From Chrysochromulina parva (Eukaryota; Haptophyta; Prymnesiales; Chrysochromulinaceae): 14,036 nt of DNA. Made by a program: the position numbers and the translations under genes. Shown one piece after another: positions 9,701 to 14,036 of this stretch. The notes under the pieces were generated by a model, which was not told the origin of the DNA, did not search any database, and worked only from the letters and a program-made list of their open reading frames with translations. The DNA lies in NCBI GenBank assembly GCA_002887195.1, contig PJAB01001502.1, positions 1-14,036 of the forward strand. The letters are read 5' to 3'. Position 1 is the first letter of the stretch, and the number at the start of each line of letters is the position of its first letter.

Positions 9701-12700
9701 TGAGTGTCATCAGATGAGGGAGGCTGACGAGGGAGGCTGACGAGGGAGGCAATCAGGCACGAGGCTCGCGTGCACCGTCCCAAGCAGCTCGCCGATCTCG
9801 AATAATTGGACTAATTGGGTCTCCTGCTCGAGCTCGAGCAGAGATTGCTGGAAGTGCCACTCGGACTCGGCCGCGCGCGCGAGCTCCATCTGCGCCTGCG
9901 CCTGCGCCTGCGCCAGCTGCGCCTCCGCCTGCGCCCTCGACAGCGCCTCCGCCGCCGTCTCATACGAGAGGGGTGCTCCTCCGTGCATGGGAGCGTCATA
10001 GGGCGTCTCGCCCAGCAAGTGGAGCCCCTCCTCCCCCGCCTCGGCATGGGGCGACAGCGGCGGCTCGCGGTGCTCGCGACGGCGCGAGGCCAATGGGGGA
10101 GGCGCCGTACCGGGCGCGTGCTGCTGCGACGGCGCGGGCGGCGGATGCGAAGGCAGCAGCTGCGGCAGCGGCGAGGGACCGTGCGTCGGGAGCTGTGTGG
10201 GTGCCCAGGACGGCGCCACGTGCGAGTCGCGCCGCAGCTGCGTGGCGCCCAGTACGGCGCCCTCGAGGCGCCTCTGCCGTTCGCGTTCCTCCATTTGAGT
10301 CGCCCTCGCCATGCGCGCCTCCGCCTTCGCGCGCTGCTCGGCCAACGCCTGGAACTGCCCTTGGACGCTGGTGTGGAGCTGCCCTTGGACGGAGCGAGAG
10401 TGCACCTGGCCGGCGCGAGATTGCATCTGGCGCTCGTCCGCTGAGCGAGATTGCATCTGGCGCTCGTCCGCTGAGGCATCGGCGCGTGCGCCCATCAGCT
10501 GCGCCTGCGCACATTCAGCGTCCCGGCGGGCCGCCACCGCCGAGTCCGACGCCGACGCTCGGAAGTCTCTCGGAAGTCTCTCGGAAGTCTCTCGGAAGTC
10601 CGACGCCGACGCCGAGAGAGTCTGAAGTCTCTCGGAAGTCTCTCGGAAGCGGGCCAGCGCCGCCTCCGTCTCCGGCGCACCCACCGATGCGAAGTACGGA
10701 GGGGCGGAGGCGTGCGGCAGCGTCGAGTTGGGCGGAGGCGCGACCACCGAGAACTGTGCCGAAAGCGAGCACGCGGCACGGGGGGCGCCCGCCACGACGC
10801 CCGGCCCACCGCCCGGCGCCCCGCCCGCCACGACGCCCGGCGCGGCGCCCTGTGAACGGTCCGTTGGCGAGGCCAGGTGTGAACGGCCCCCTGGCGAGGG
10901 CCGGTGTGAATGTGTGCCCGAGCTGCGAGGCGGCGACATGAACTCGTCGGTGGGCGTCGTGGTGGGCGCGGCGCTGCTTGCTGGCGGTTCCGGGGGGAAG
11001 GTATTCGGGGGTGAGGTGTTCGGGGGTGAGGTGTTCGGGTAGGTGGGTTGGCGTGGCTCATAGCACTGAGGCGCGGGCTGTGGCGAAGGGGGGAGCGCAT
11101 CGACTTCATGCGGGACGCCGAGCCGCGCCTCTCTCCCCCTCATCGGCCCGCCGCCTCCTCCCACACCGCCTCCTCCCACCCCAACGGCAGCAGCGCTACC
11201 CGCCAGCACGGCGCCAACGAAGCCGCCCGCCACGACGCCCGCGCCCGAGGCCGCGAAGTTGCGCTCGACACAGCGCTCGGGCGACGAGGGGTTGACGAAA
11301 CCCCGTTCGGGGTGGCAGGTGGGGACAATGCGAGCGCCCGCCGTGCTGCGCGTGGCCGACGGCGCCGTGCCGGGCGCGGTGCGCGCCGTGCCGGGCGCGG
11401 CGGCGCCCGCCTCCGCGCCCGTCGCGCGCATGGGGCGGCTCGGCTTCGGTTGTCGCGCCGCCGCCGGGTCGACGCACTGCGGGCGCTCCCAGTGGACCTC
11501 GGCCGCGTACCCGCCGCTCGTGCCGCAGCCGCCGCCCACTCCGATGACGGAGGGGGGCGCCCAGTTGGGCGCCCACGACGGCGCGGGCGCCAGGGCCGCT
11601 CCGCGCGCCAACGGCAGCCCATTCACAGGCTGGTTCACAGGCTGGTTCACAGGGGCCGGCGCCGAGTTGAGCGCCGGCGCGAGTGAGTGGAGAGTGGGCG
11701 GCTGGGCGAACCGGGGCGCCGAGTTGAGCGCCACCGAGCGTGCCGCGCTGGGCGCCGTCGTGGGCGCATCCTCCGGCGGCGAAGGCGGCGGCGACATGGG
11801 ATTCGAACCGCACGGCTCGAACGGCGCTACTTCCATGCCGTGCAGTAGTTCGGGCTTCCGATCGGGCGCTGTCGTGGGCTTCCGATCGGGCGCTGTCGTG
11901 GGCTTCCGATCGAGCCACGCCTCCGACCAGCGCTCCACAGCTTGGCCCAGCAGAGCCTCGCGACGCTCCTCCGCTCGCTCCGCGAGGCGCCCACGACAGC
12001 GCTCCGCGTGCTCGGCGAGGCGGCGCTTCTCGGCCTGCCGCGCACCTGTGGGGAGAGGGGCGTGGTCGCGCCGTGGTGAGCACTTGCATGCGGCGCGCGG
12101 CGTACGCGTGCTCGGCCGACCGCGCCGTCGTGGGCGACGCACCGTGCTTGAGACGTTCCGCCTCCGCCGCGGATGTCTGCGTGTCGTAAAGTTGGGGCGG
12201 CGGCGCCCGCATGAGCTCTTCACAGCCCTCGGCTGCGCCGTGCATCGCCGCTTCCGCCGCGATCACGACGCCGTAGACGGCCGCAAAGAGATCCGAATCG
12301 TTCATCGCGCCGTGGTGAGCACTTGCTTGCGCAAAGAGATCCGAATCGTCCCTCGCCGCCGCCGCCGCCTCGGGCTGCGGACTTGGCGGCCGGTCGAGGG
12401 TCACCCCCTGTGGGAAATGGAGCAAGGGCAGCACCCTGCAGGCGGGCACGCTGCAGGCGCCCACGGCAGCGCTGCAGACGCCCGCAGACGCGGCCGGCTC
12501 CGCGGATGACGACGACCCCGCGTGTGCATCGAGGGCGTTGGTCCTTGACGAACCTTGACGAACCTTGACGAACCTTGACGGCGACCCCGCGTGTGCATCG
12601 AGGGCGTTGGTCCTTGACGAACCTTGACGAACCTTGACGGACCTTGTCGGCGACCCCGCGTGTGCATCGAGGGCGTGAGGGGCATGGGAGGAGGCGTCGG

Positions 12701-13859
12701 CATGAGATGTGGCGGCGGGCGCGCTGTGCTGGGCATGCGCGCTGTGATGGGCATGCGCGCTGTGGTGGGCATGGGAGGAGGCGTCGGCATGGGATGTGGC
12801 GGCGGGCAGAGCGGCGGCGCTGTGGTGGGCATGCGCGCTGTGGTGGGCCTGCGCGCTGTGGTGGGCCTGCGCGCTGTGGTGGACATGGGCGCTGTGGCGA
12901 GCATGGGCGCTGCGCCACAGTTCGAGCTCTGCCTGCGCGGCTGCCAAGCTGTCCCTGGCAGTGAGCAACTCCTGTGGCTGCTGCTGCCGCAGCTCCTCGT
13001 CCTCGTCCTCGCCCTCGTCCTCGTCGTGCTGCTGCTGCTGCTGCTGCTGGACAGCGCCTGCGAGCGGTGCCGCCGTGGTGGGCATGGGCGCCGTGGTGGG
13101 CATGTGCGCCGTGGTGGGCATGGGAGTACTCCGCGGCCGCGACGGCGTCGCGCCGCTCAGCCACGCCGCACGCGCCATGGCCGCCGGACCGAGAGGATCT
13201 GGACTCGACACGTGGTTGCCTAATTTGGTATCCAAACTCGTTCCAACGACGGGGGCCGTTGCAACGGAGGTAGCTGCCACGTGGCAGCCTGACGTAACGG
13301 AGGTAGCTGCCACGTGGCAGCCTGACGTAACGGAGGTAGCTGCCACGTGGCAGCCTGACTTAGCTGGCAGCGCTGGCGGCAGCACGGGCGGCGATGGCGA
13401 GGAGAAGTGTGGCTCGGCCCGGGCGAGGACGACGCGCGCTGCATCGAGCAACGCCGCGGCGCTTGAGAGCGAAGGTGACTCGCGCGCCGGCGCGCCGCCG
13501 TGCTCGGCGGCGTGCACGTGGGCAAACGCCTGTGCGAATGCATGCACGTCGGGCACGCCGCTGCTGCCGCTGCCGCCGCCGCGCGCACGGCCGCCGCGCT
13601 GCTGCCGCCGCTGCTGCCGTTGATGGCGCTCCTCGTCCTGCGCTCCTCGTCCTGGAGAGGAGAGGGCGCCGTAGTGAGCACTTGCATGCTGCTGCCGTTG
13701 ATGGCGCTCCTCGTCCTGCGCCTGAAGCCAGCGCTGCTGCTGCTCGAGCTGCTGAAGCTGCTGCTGCTGTTGTAGCTGCTGCTGAAGCTGCTGCTGAAGC
13801 TGCTGCTGCTCGTACGCGTACTCGTCCTCCTCCTCACCCTTGGGGAGATTCGATCTCAT
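3533..13859 (-). CDS. Giant low-complexity and coiled-coil protein, 19 exons, about 2,611 aa
   Basis: Proposed exons in sense order: 13859-12143, 12045-9776, 9681-9574, 9390-9250, 9172-8981, 8911-8856, 8649-8025, 7747-7334, 7272-7078, 6975-6943, 6852-6667, 6461-6018, 5871-5639, 5524-5422, 5270-5052, 4981-4887, 4687-4558, 4375-4013, 3844-3533. They sum to 7,836 nt and join in frame with GT-AG junctions throughout. N-terminal half: Gln-rich tract (about residues 17-45), triplicated 11-residue repeats, an acidic DEDEGEDEDEE patch, His/Ala/Ser repeats and three 23-residue repeats. From about residue 570 to 2,500 it alternates Ala/Glu/Arg/Lys-rich heptad-like coiled coils with Pro/Ala/Ser linkers. 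The last 103 residues are proline-rich (13 consecutive Pro, then WYPAPGG and Gly/Tyr). No catalytic domain is recognised. A structural or scaffold role is inferred only from composition. The frame is open upstream of ATG 13859 through a polyproline tract, so the protein may start outside the window. The 11-codon exon 6975-6943 and the exon end at 6667 are the least certain parts. Confidence 0.72.
3663..3702 (-). repeat. (GCC)n trinucleotide tract encoding polyproline
   Basis: An uninterrupted run of about 13 GGC triplets on the plus strand is read in the gene sense as CCG codons, giving the polyproline tail of the giant protein. A second, similar tract lies at the right edge of the window. 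Confidence 0.95.
3845..4012 (-). other. Intron 18 of the giant gene (168 nt, 82-nt tandem units)
   Basis: Donor CTCCAG|GTAGGT at 4012 and acceptor GGCAG|GTCGCT at 3845, phase 0, giving LESLQ-VALASPQ. The exon-derived stretch ending in CGGCAGGTCGCTCT is repeated at 82-nt spacing (plus-strand starts 3841, 3923 and a short partial at 4005). Each full unit carries a CTCATTAG family 2 acceptor, so CATTAG|TGCACC is an alternative 3' end. Confidence 0.75.
4376..4557 (-). other. Intron 17 of the giant gene (182 nt)
   Basis: Donor GCGGCT|GTGCGTGAG at 4557, acceptor CTCACCAG|GTGCGCGAG at 4376, phase 0, giving KALAA-VREELREQ. The first 15 nt (GTGCGTGAGATGCTC) match the next exon start (GTGCGCGAGGAGCTC) at 12 positions. 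The body is a minisatellite of 10-nt units (plus strand ATCAGAGGCC and GATAAGAGGC variants, about 4382-4540). Confidence 0.82.
4382..4540. repeat. 10-nt minisatellite in intron 17
   Basis: Plus strand shows repeated ATCAGAGGCC, ATCAGAGGTC and GATAAGAGGC units at 10-nt spacing. In gene sense each unit contains TGA or TTA-type stretches that close reading frames. Confidence 0.9.
4688..4886 (-). other. Intron 16 of the giant gene (199 nt, family 1 cassette)
   Basis: Donor CGACCG|GTGCGC at 4886, acceptor CCCCACAG|GTGTGC at 4688, phase 2, giving CGVRRDR-CARALHRW. The exon start GTGTGCGCGCGCGTTGC is echoed at the donor and again inside the intron near 4730-4762, where a diverged copy also carries CGGGCGCTCGTC. 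A 10-nt minisatellite (plus strand AATTAGAGGC) fills about 4784-4870. Confidence 0.8.
4982..5051 (-). other. Intron 15 of the giant gene (70 nt)
   Basis: Donor GGCGAG|GTGCTCGCC at 5051, acceptor CCTCACAG|GTGCTCGCC at 4982, phase 0, giving ALERGE-VLAHADAG. The intron start and next exon start share GTGCTCGCC and then a looser CATGCC match. The interior has two short GAGTGC-containing direct repeats. Confidence 0.85.
5271..5421 (-). other. Intron 14 of the giant gene (151 nt, nested duplications)
   Basis: Acceptor CCCCACAG|GAGCGCTCG at 5271 follows a family 1 cassette. An exact 34-nt direct repeat flanks the cassette (5237-5270 and 5325-5358), but its boundary gives GA, not GT. A second, 51-nt duplication (about 5359-5451) supplies CAAAAG|GTGCGC at 5421, which is in phase and gives ATSQK-ERSTLLREIAELKADRK. 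That donor is chosen here; the donor assignment is less sure than the acceptor. Confidence 0.7.
5359..5451 (-). repeat. 51-nt coding-derived tandem duplication
   Basis: Two copies, offset by 51 nt, encode QREAATSQKVRCDERSR and QREAATSPTARCDERST if read through. In the splice model the second copy falls inside intron 14 and the first copy supplies its donor. Confidence 0.85.
5525..5638 (-). other. Intron 13 of the giant gene (114 nt, reversed geometry)
   Basis: Donor GCACGCAG|GTGAGT at 5638, the most classical donor in the window; acceptor GGCACGCAG|CCTGCG at 5525, phase 2, giving DGLAR-SLREAREAL. Here the end of the upstream exon (GGATTGGCACGCAG), not the start of the downstream exon, is copied at the intron end. 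The body is 10-nt minisatellite (CCTCTAATTG/CCTCTGATGG in sense). Confidence 0.85.
5872..6017 (-). other. Intron 12 of the giant gene (146 nt)
   Basis: Donor GCCAAG|GTGCGC at 6017, acceptor GCATGCAG|GAGCTG at 5872, phase 0, giving ARLLGAK-ELLEESKRL. No flank copy is seen. It contains a minisatellite of ATCGAATCGAG-type units at about 5955-6001 and the family 2-like CCTCCCTCAT before the acceptor. Confidence 0.8.
6462..6666 (-). other. Intron 11 of the giant gene (205 nt, composite)
   Basis: Donor CCCCAG|GTACGT at 6666, acceptor GGCACAG|GAGCGC at 6462, phase 0, giving FRRNPQ-ERRDERDK. It contains a second copy of the 71-nt segment spanning the donor, an internal family 1 core (6539-6566) and four 10-nt GTGTGGAGGG units (plus strand, about 6471-6509). 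Because the donor region is duplicated, the donor copy near 6595 is an alternative. Confidence 0.65.
6576..6718. repeat. 71-nt direct tandem duplication spanning an exon-intron junction
   Basis: Copies start at 6576 and 6647 and are nearly identical. Each carries a CCAG|GTACGT donor and the GTGGGCCCGAGCCCAACTTC coding stretch. Confidence 0.9.
6853..6942 (-). other. Intron 10 of the giant gene (90 nt)
   Basis: Donor GAGATG|GTATCT at 6942, acceptor CGTCATCAG|GTGCTT at 6853, phase 0. The acceptor is clear (family 2-like, next exon VLAEVPSLEEQL). The donor rests on the short upstream exon and the reading frame only. Confidence 0.6.
6976..7077 (-). other. Intron 9 of the giant gene (102 nt)
   Basis: Donor AAGGAG|GTGCGATCTC at 7077 and acceptor AGGGAG|GTGCGATCTC at 6976, phase 0. 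Both the exon end (CTGAGGG...GGAG) and the intron start (GTGCGATCTC) are copied at the acceptor, and an 11-nt GATCTCCCTC-type minisatellite lies between. It leads to an 11-codon exon (VRSREMRSREM), so this part of the model is tentative. Confidence 0.6.
7273..7333 (-). other. Intron 8 of the giant gene (61 nt, nearly bare family 1 cassette)
   Basis: Donor CTCCAG|GTACGTGG at 7333 and acceptor GCGCCCTCAG|GCCGCG at 7273, phase 0, giving RLRTLQ-AASAAQEL. Apart from about 25 nt at the donor, it consists of the family 1 cassette with a shortened spacer. No exon flank copy is present. The first ~30 nt resemble the segment at the donor of intron 11. Confidence 0.88.
7713..8024 (-). repeat. Four copies of a 35-nt exon-start segment
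   Basis: Copies at 7713-7747 (true exon), 7802-7836, 7891-7925 and 7990-8024, at spacings of 89, 89 and 99 nt. Spacers are CCTCTGATGA-type units ending in a CTCATCAG acceptor. Confidence 0.95.
7748..8024 (-). other. Intron 7 of the giant gene (277 nt, serial exon copies)
   Basis: Donor CTGCAG|GTGGAGCTG at 8024, acceptor CTCATCAG|GTGGAGCTG at 7748, phase 0, giving ADGLQ-VELRAQLLDSM. A 35-nt exon-start segment occurs four times: in the exon (7713-7747) and at 7802-7836, 7891-7925 and 7990-8024. Each intronic copy begins with a GT donor candidate, and the copies at 7802 and 7891 follow their own CTCATCAG acceptor. Confidence 0.9.
8650..8855 (-). other. Intron 6 of the giant gene (206 nt, family 2 array)
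   Basis: Donor GACGG|GTACGCG at 8855, acceptor CTCATTAG|GTACGCG at 8650, phase 2, giving RLEDGYAAASALDDLAEG. The first ~37 nt of intron and next exon are near-identical (GCTCGGCGCTCGATGACCTC versus CCTCGGCGCTCGACGACCTC). Between them about eight ~21-nt units, each with CTCATTAG or CATTCATTAG, provide many potential acceptors (8650-8815). Confidence 0.88.
8912..8980 (-). other. Intron 5 of the giant gene (69 nt, family 1 cassette)
   Basis: Donor ATGCG|GTGCGT at 8980 and acceptor CCCCACAG|GTGCGT at 8912, phase 0. An exact 20-nt direct repeat (8892-8911 and 8961-8980) flanks the cassette. Its length is a multiple of three with no stop, so retention would add 23 residues; splicing gives EQGHA-VRRHAAALELAAAL. 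Confidence 0.85.
9173..9249 (-). other. Intron 4 of the giant gene (77 nt, family 2 cassette)
   Basis: Donor GCCGAG|GTGGCG at 9249, acceptor CTCATCAG|GTGGCG at 9173, phase 0, giving TDAAE-VAESLLVADQ. An exact 18-nt repeat (9155-9172 and 9232-9249) flanks CCTCTGATGA-type units and one CTGATTGCCT acceptor cassette. Confidence 0.92.
9391..9573 (-). other. Intron 3 of the giant gene (183 nt, 11-nt minisatellite)
   Basis: Donor GTGCAG|GTGTGC at 9573, acceptor GGTGCAG|ATTGCC at 9391, phase 0, giving LAAVQ-IAIGAEETQ. Here GGTGCAG, the end of the upstream exon, recurs at the intron end. The body (about 9428-9565) is an 11-nt plus-strand repeat GAGGTCACTCC and variants. Confidence 0.78.
9682..9775 (-). 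other. Intron 2 of the giant gene (94 nt, family 2 cassette)
   Basis: Donor GGGACG|GTGCAC at 9775, acceptor CTCATCAG|GTGCAC at 9682, phase 0. An exact 20-nt direct repeat, GTGCACGCGAGCCTCGTGCC, forms both the intron start and the start of the next exon. Splicing gives LLGT-VHASLVPLTHTSP. Confidence 0.92.
10558..10650 (-). repeat. 11-nt minisatellite in coding exon (FRETSERL repeats)
   Basis: Plus-strand units of CGGAAGTCTCT recur at 11-nt period, broken by CGACGCCGACGC blocks. Three units make 33 nt, so the protein cycles through RETSERLPRDF-like peptides in a coiled-coil region. Confidence 0.85.
11860..11912 (-). repeat. 24-nt coding repeat (DRKPTTAP)
   Basis: Two full units and a partial encode DRKPTTAP-DRKPTTAP-DRKP in the second exon of the giant gene. 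Similar short coding repeats lie at 11001-11041 (15 nt, SPPNT) and 11625-11657 (12 nt, PVNQ). Confidence 0.9.
12046..12142 (-). other. Intron 1 of the giant gene (97 nt, family 1 cassette)
   Basis: Donor CACG|GTGCGT at 12142, acceptor CCCCACAG|GTGCGC at 12046, phase 1, giving AERLKHG-ARQAEKRRLAEHAERC. The flank copy is old or imperfect: the intron start and exon start share GTGCG and later GCCGAGCACGCG at roughly the same offset. Confidence 0.85.
12302..12330 (-). repeat. Family 1 cassette core retained in exon 1, flanked by 19-nt direct repeats
   Basis: In gene sense GCAAGCAAGTGCTCACCACG and GCGC are followed by ATGA instead of the pyrimidine tract and CAG. An exact 19-nt repeat lies on each side (12283-12301 and 12331-12349). 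The total insertion is 48 nt, or 16 codons, in frame (DDSDLF-AQASAHHGAMN-DSDLF). Lacking an acceptor, it appears to be translated. Confidence 0.85.
12513..12675 (-). repeat. 69-nt coding repeat, three copies
   Basis: A CGACCCCGCGTGTGCATCGA segment begins at 12513, 12582 and 12651, separated by 10-nt AACCTTGACG units. It encodes NALDAHAGSPSRFVKVRQGSS-type 23-residue repeats. Confidence 0.92.
12720..12905 (-). repeat. 18-nt coding array giving His-His-Ser-Ala repeats
   Basis: Plus-strand units such as GCGCTGTGGTGGGCATGC are repeated with substitutions and read as HHSAHA/HHSAQA. The unit shares GCGCYGTGGTGRGCA with the family 1 cassette. A related array with the unit GCCGTGGTGGGCATGGGC lies at 13066-13125 (MPTTAP repeats, in another frame). 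Confidence 0.85.
13264..13362 (-). repeat. 33-nt coding repeat with perfect 16-nt palindromes, three copies
   Basis: Three tandem 33-nt units encode SGCHVAATSVT. Each contains the palindrome GCTGCCACGTGGCAGC (13273-13288, 13306-13321, 13339-13354), centred on CACGTG. Confidence 0.95.
13644..13687 (-). repeat. Family 1 cassette in exon 1, flanked by 34-nt direct repeats
   Basis: The cassette (sense ATGCAAGTGCTCACTACGGC, GCCC, then CTCTCCTCTCCAG) sits between exact 34-nt repeats at 13610-13643 and 13688-13721. The insertion is 78 nt (26 codons) with no stop. The repeat boundary gives GA rather than GT, so it is treated as exon here; the alternative is a GA-AG intron that would also keep the frame. 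Confidence 0.8.
13735..13815 (-). repeat. CAG/CAA tract encoding the Gln-rich N-terminal segment
   Basis: Runs of CTG/TTG on the plus strand are read as Gln codons with occasional Leu, giving a QQQLQQQ-type helix near the N-terminus of the giant protein. Confidence 0.9.
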
Positions 13860-13978
13860 CGGCTGAGATGCGATCTCCTCCTCACCCTCGGGGAGCCGAT
13901 GGCGGCGCCGTGAGCTCAGGCTGGGAGATCGTGAGCTCAGGCTGTGAGGTGGCGGAGGCGGTAGGTGCGGCGGTAGGT

Positions 13979-14036
<58 letters not shown>
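13860..14036. other. Region upstream of the first ATG of the giant gene
   Basis: The frame of the giant protein stays open through this stretch and would encode a polyproline run, PPHLPPHL and SLSSR repeats. Thus it may be coding, with the true start outside, or 5' UTR. It holds a (GGC)n tract at 13979-14036, paired GTGAGCTCAGGCTG repeats near 13910-13945, and a copy of the CTCCCC-AGGGTGAGGAGGA segment of the first exon. Confidence 0.6.

Noticed and set aside
12720..12905. Functional metal-binding His-rich domain
   Set aside because: The HHSA repeats come from a tandem DNA array, and the related 18-nt unit at 13066-13125 is read in another frame. Composition reflects repeat expansion rather than evident selection.
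1..14036. tRNA, rRNA or organellar genes
   Set aside because: I saw no cloverleaf, no rRNA-like conserved segments, and the base composition and intron style are nuclear.

Overview
The window is GC-rich eukaryotic nuclear DNA carrying three genes, all on the minus strand and packed head to tail. Many very short GT-AG introns (61 to about 280 nt), a PAN/apple-like plus glycosyltransferase-like protein, an EF-hand protein and a giant low-complexity/coiled-coil protein suggest a unicellular alga, most likely a haptophyte or a similar GC-rich microalga. That assignment is inference from style, not from a marker gene. I saw no bacterial operon features, RNA genes or CRISPR array.

Layout from right to left (sense direction of the genes). 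Positions 13859-3533: a gene with 19 proposed exons and 18 introns, coding for about 2,611 residues (Gln-rich and repeat-rich N-terminal half, coiled-coil segments joined by Ala/Pro linkers, polyproline C-terminus). Its frame stays open upstream of 13859 to the window edge, so it may start outside. Positions 3310-585: a three-exon gene for an 852-residue protein with a Cys-rich PAN/apple-like region followed by a glycosyltransferase-like region. Positions 243-1: the first 81 codons of an EF-hand protein, running off the window. The intergenic gaps are 222 and 341 nt. No convincing gene lies on the plus strand.

The remarkable part is the introns. Joining exons by frame and protein continuity gives GT-AG boundaries for all 20 introns, and about 11 of them begin with a copy of the start of the exon that follows. 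These direct copies are about 9 to 38 nt long. The GT donor therefore lies in a duplicated piece of exon, and splicing removes one copy and restores the uninterrupted reading frame. The rest of the intron carries one of two recurrent acceptor cassettes. Family 1 reads, in gene sense, GCATGCAAGTGCTCACCACG, then GCGC, a short pyrimidine-rich spacer and CCCCACAG. Family 2 reads CTGATTGCCTCCCTCATCAG. Both contain a branch-point-like CTNAY followed by a pyrimidine tract and AG. Family 1 occurs ten times here, including two copies that stay in frame inside an exon and one in the opposite orientation. The pattern looks like recent, continuing intron creation by duplicating an exon segment and inserting a portable 3' splice cassette (introner-like). 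Around it are many 10-11 nt minisatellites in the introns and codon-compatible minisatellites in the exons.
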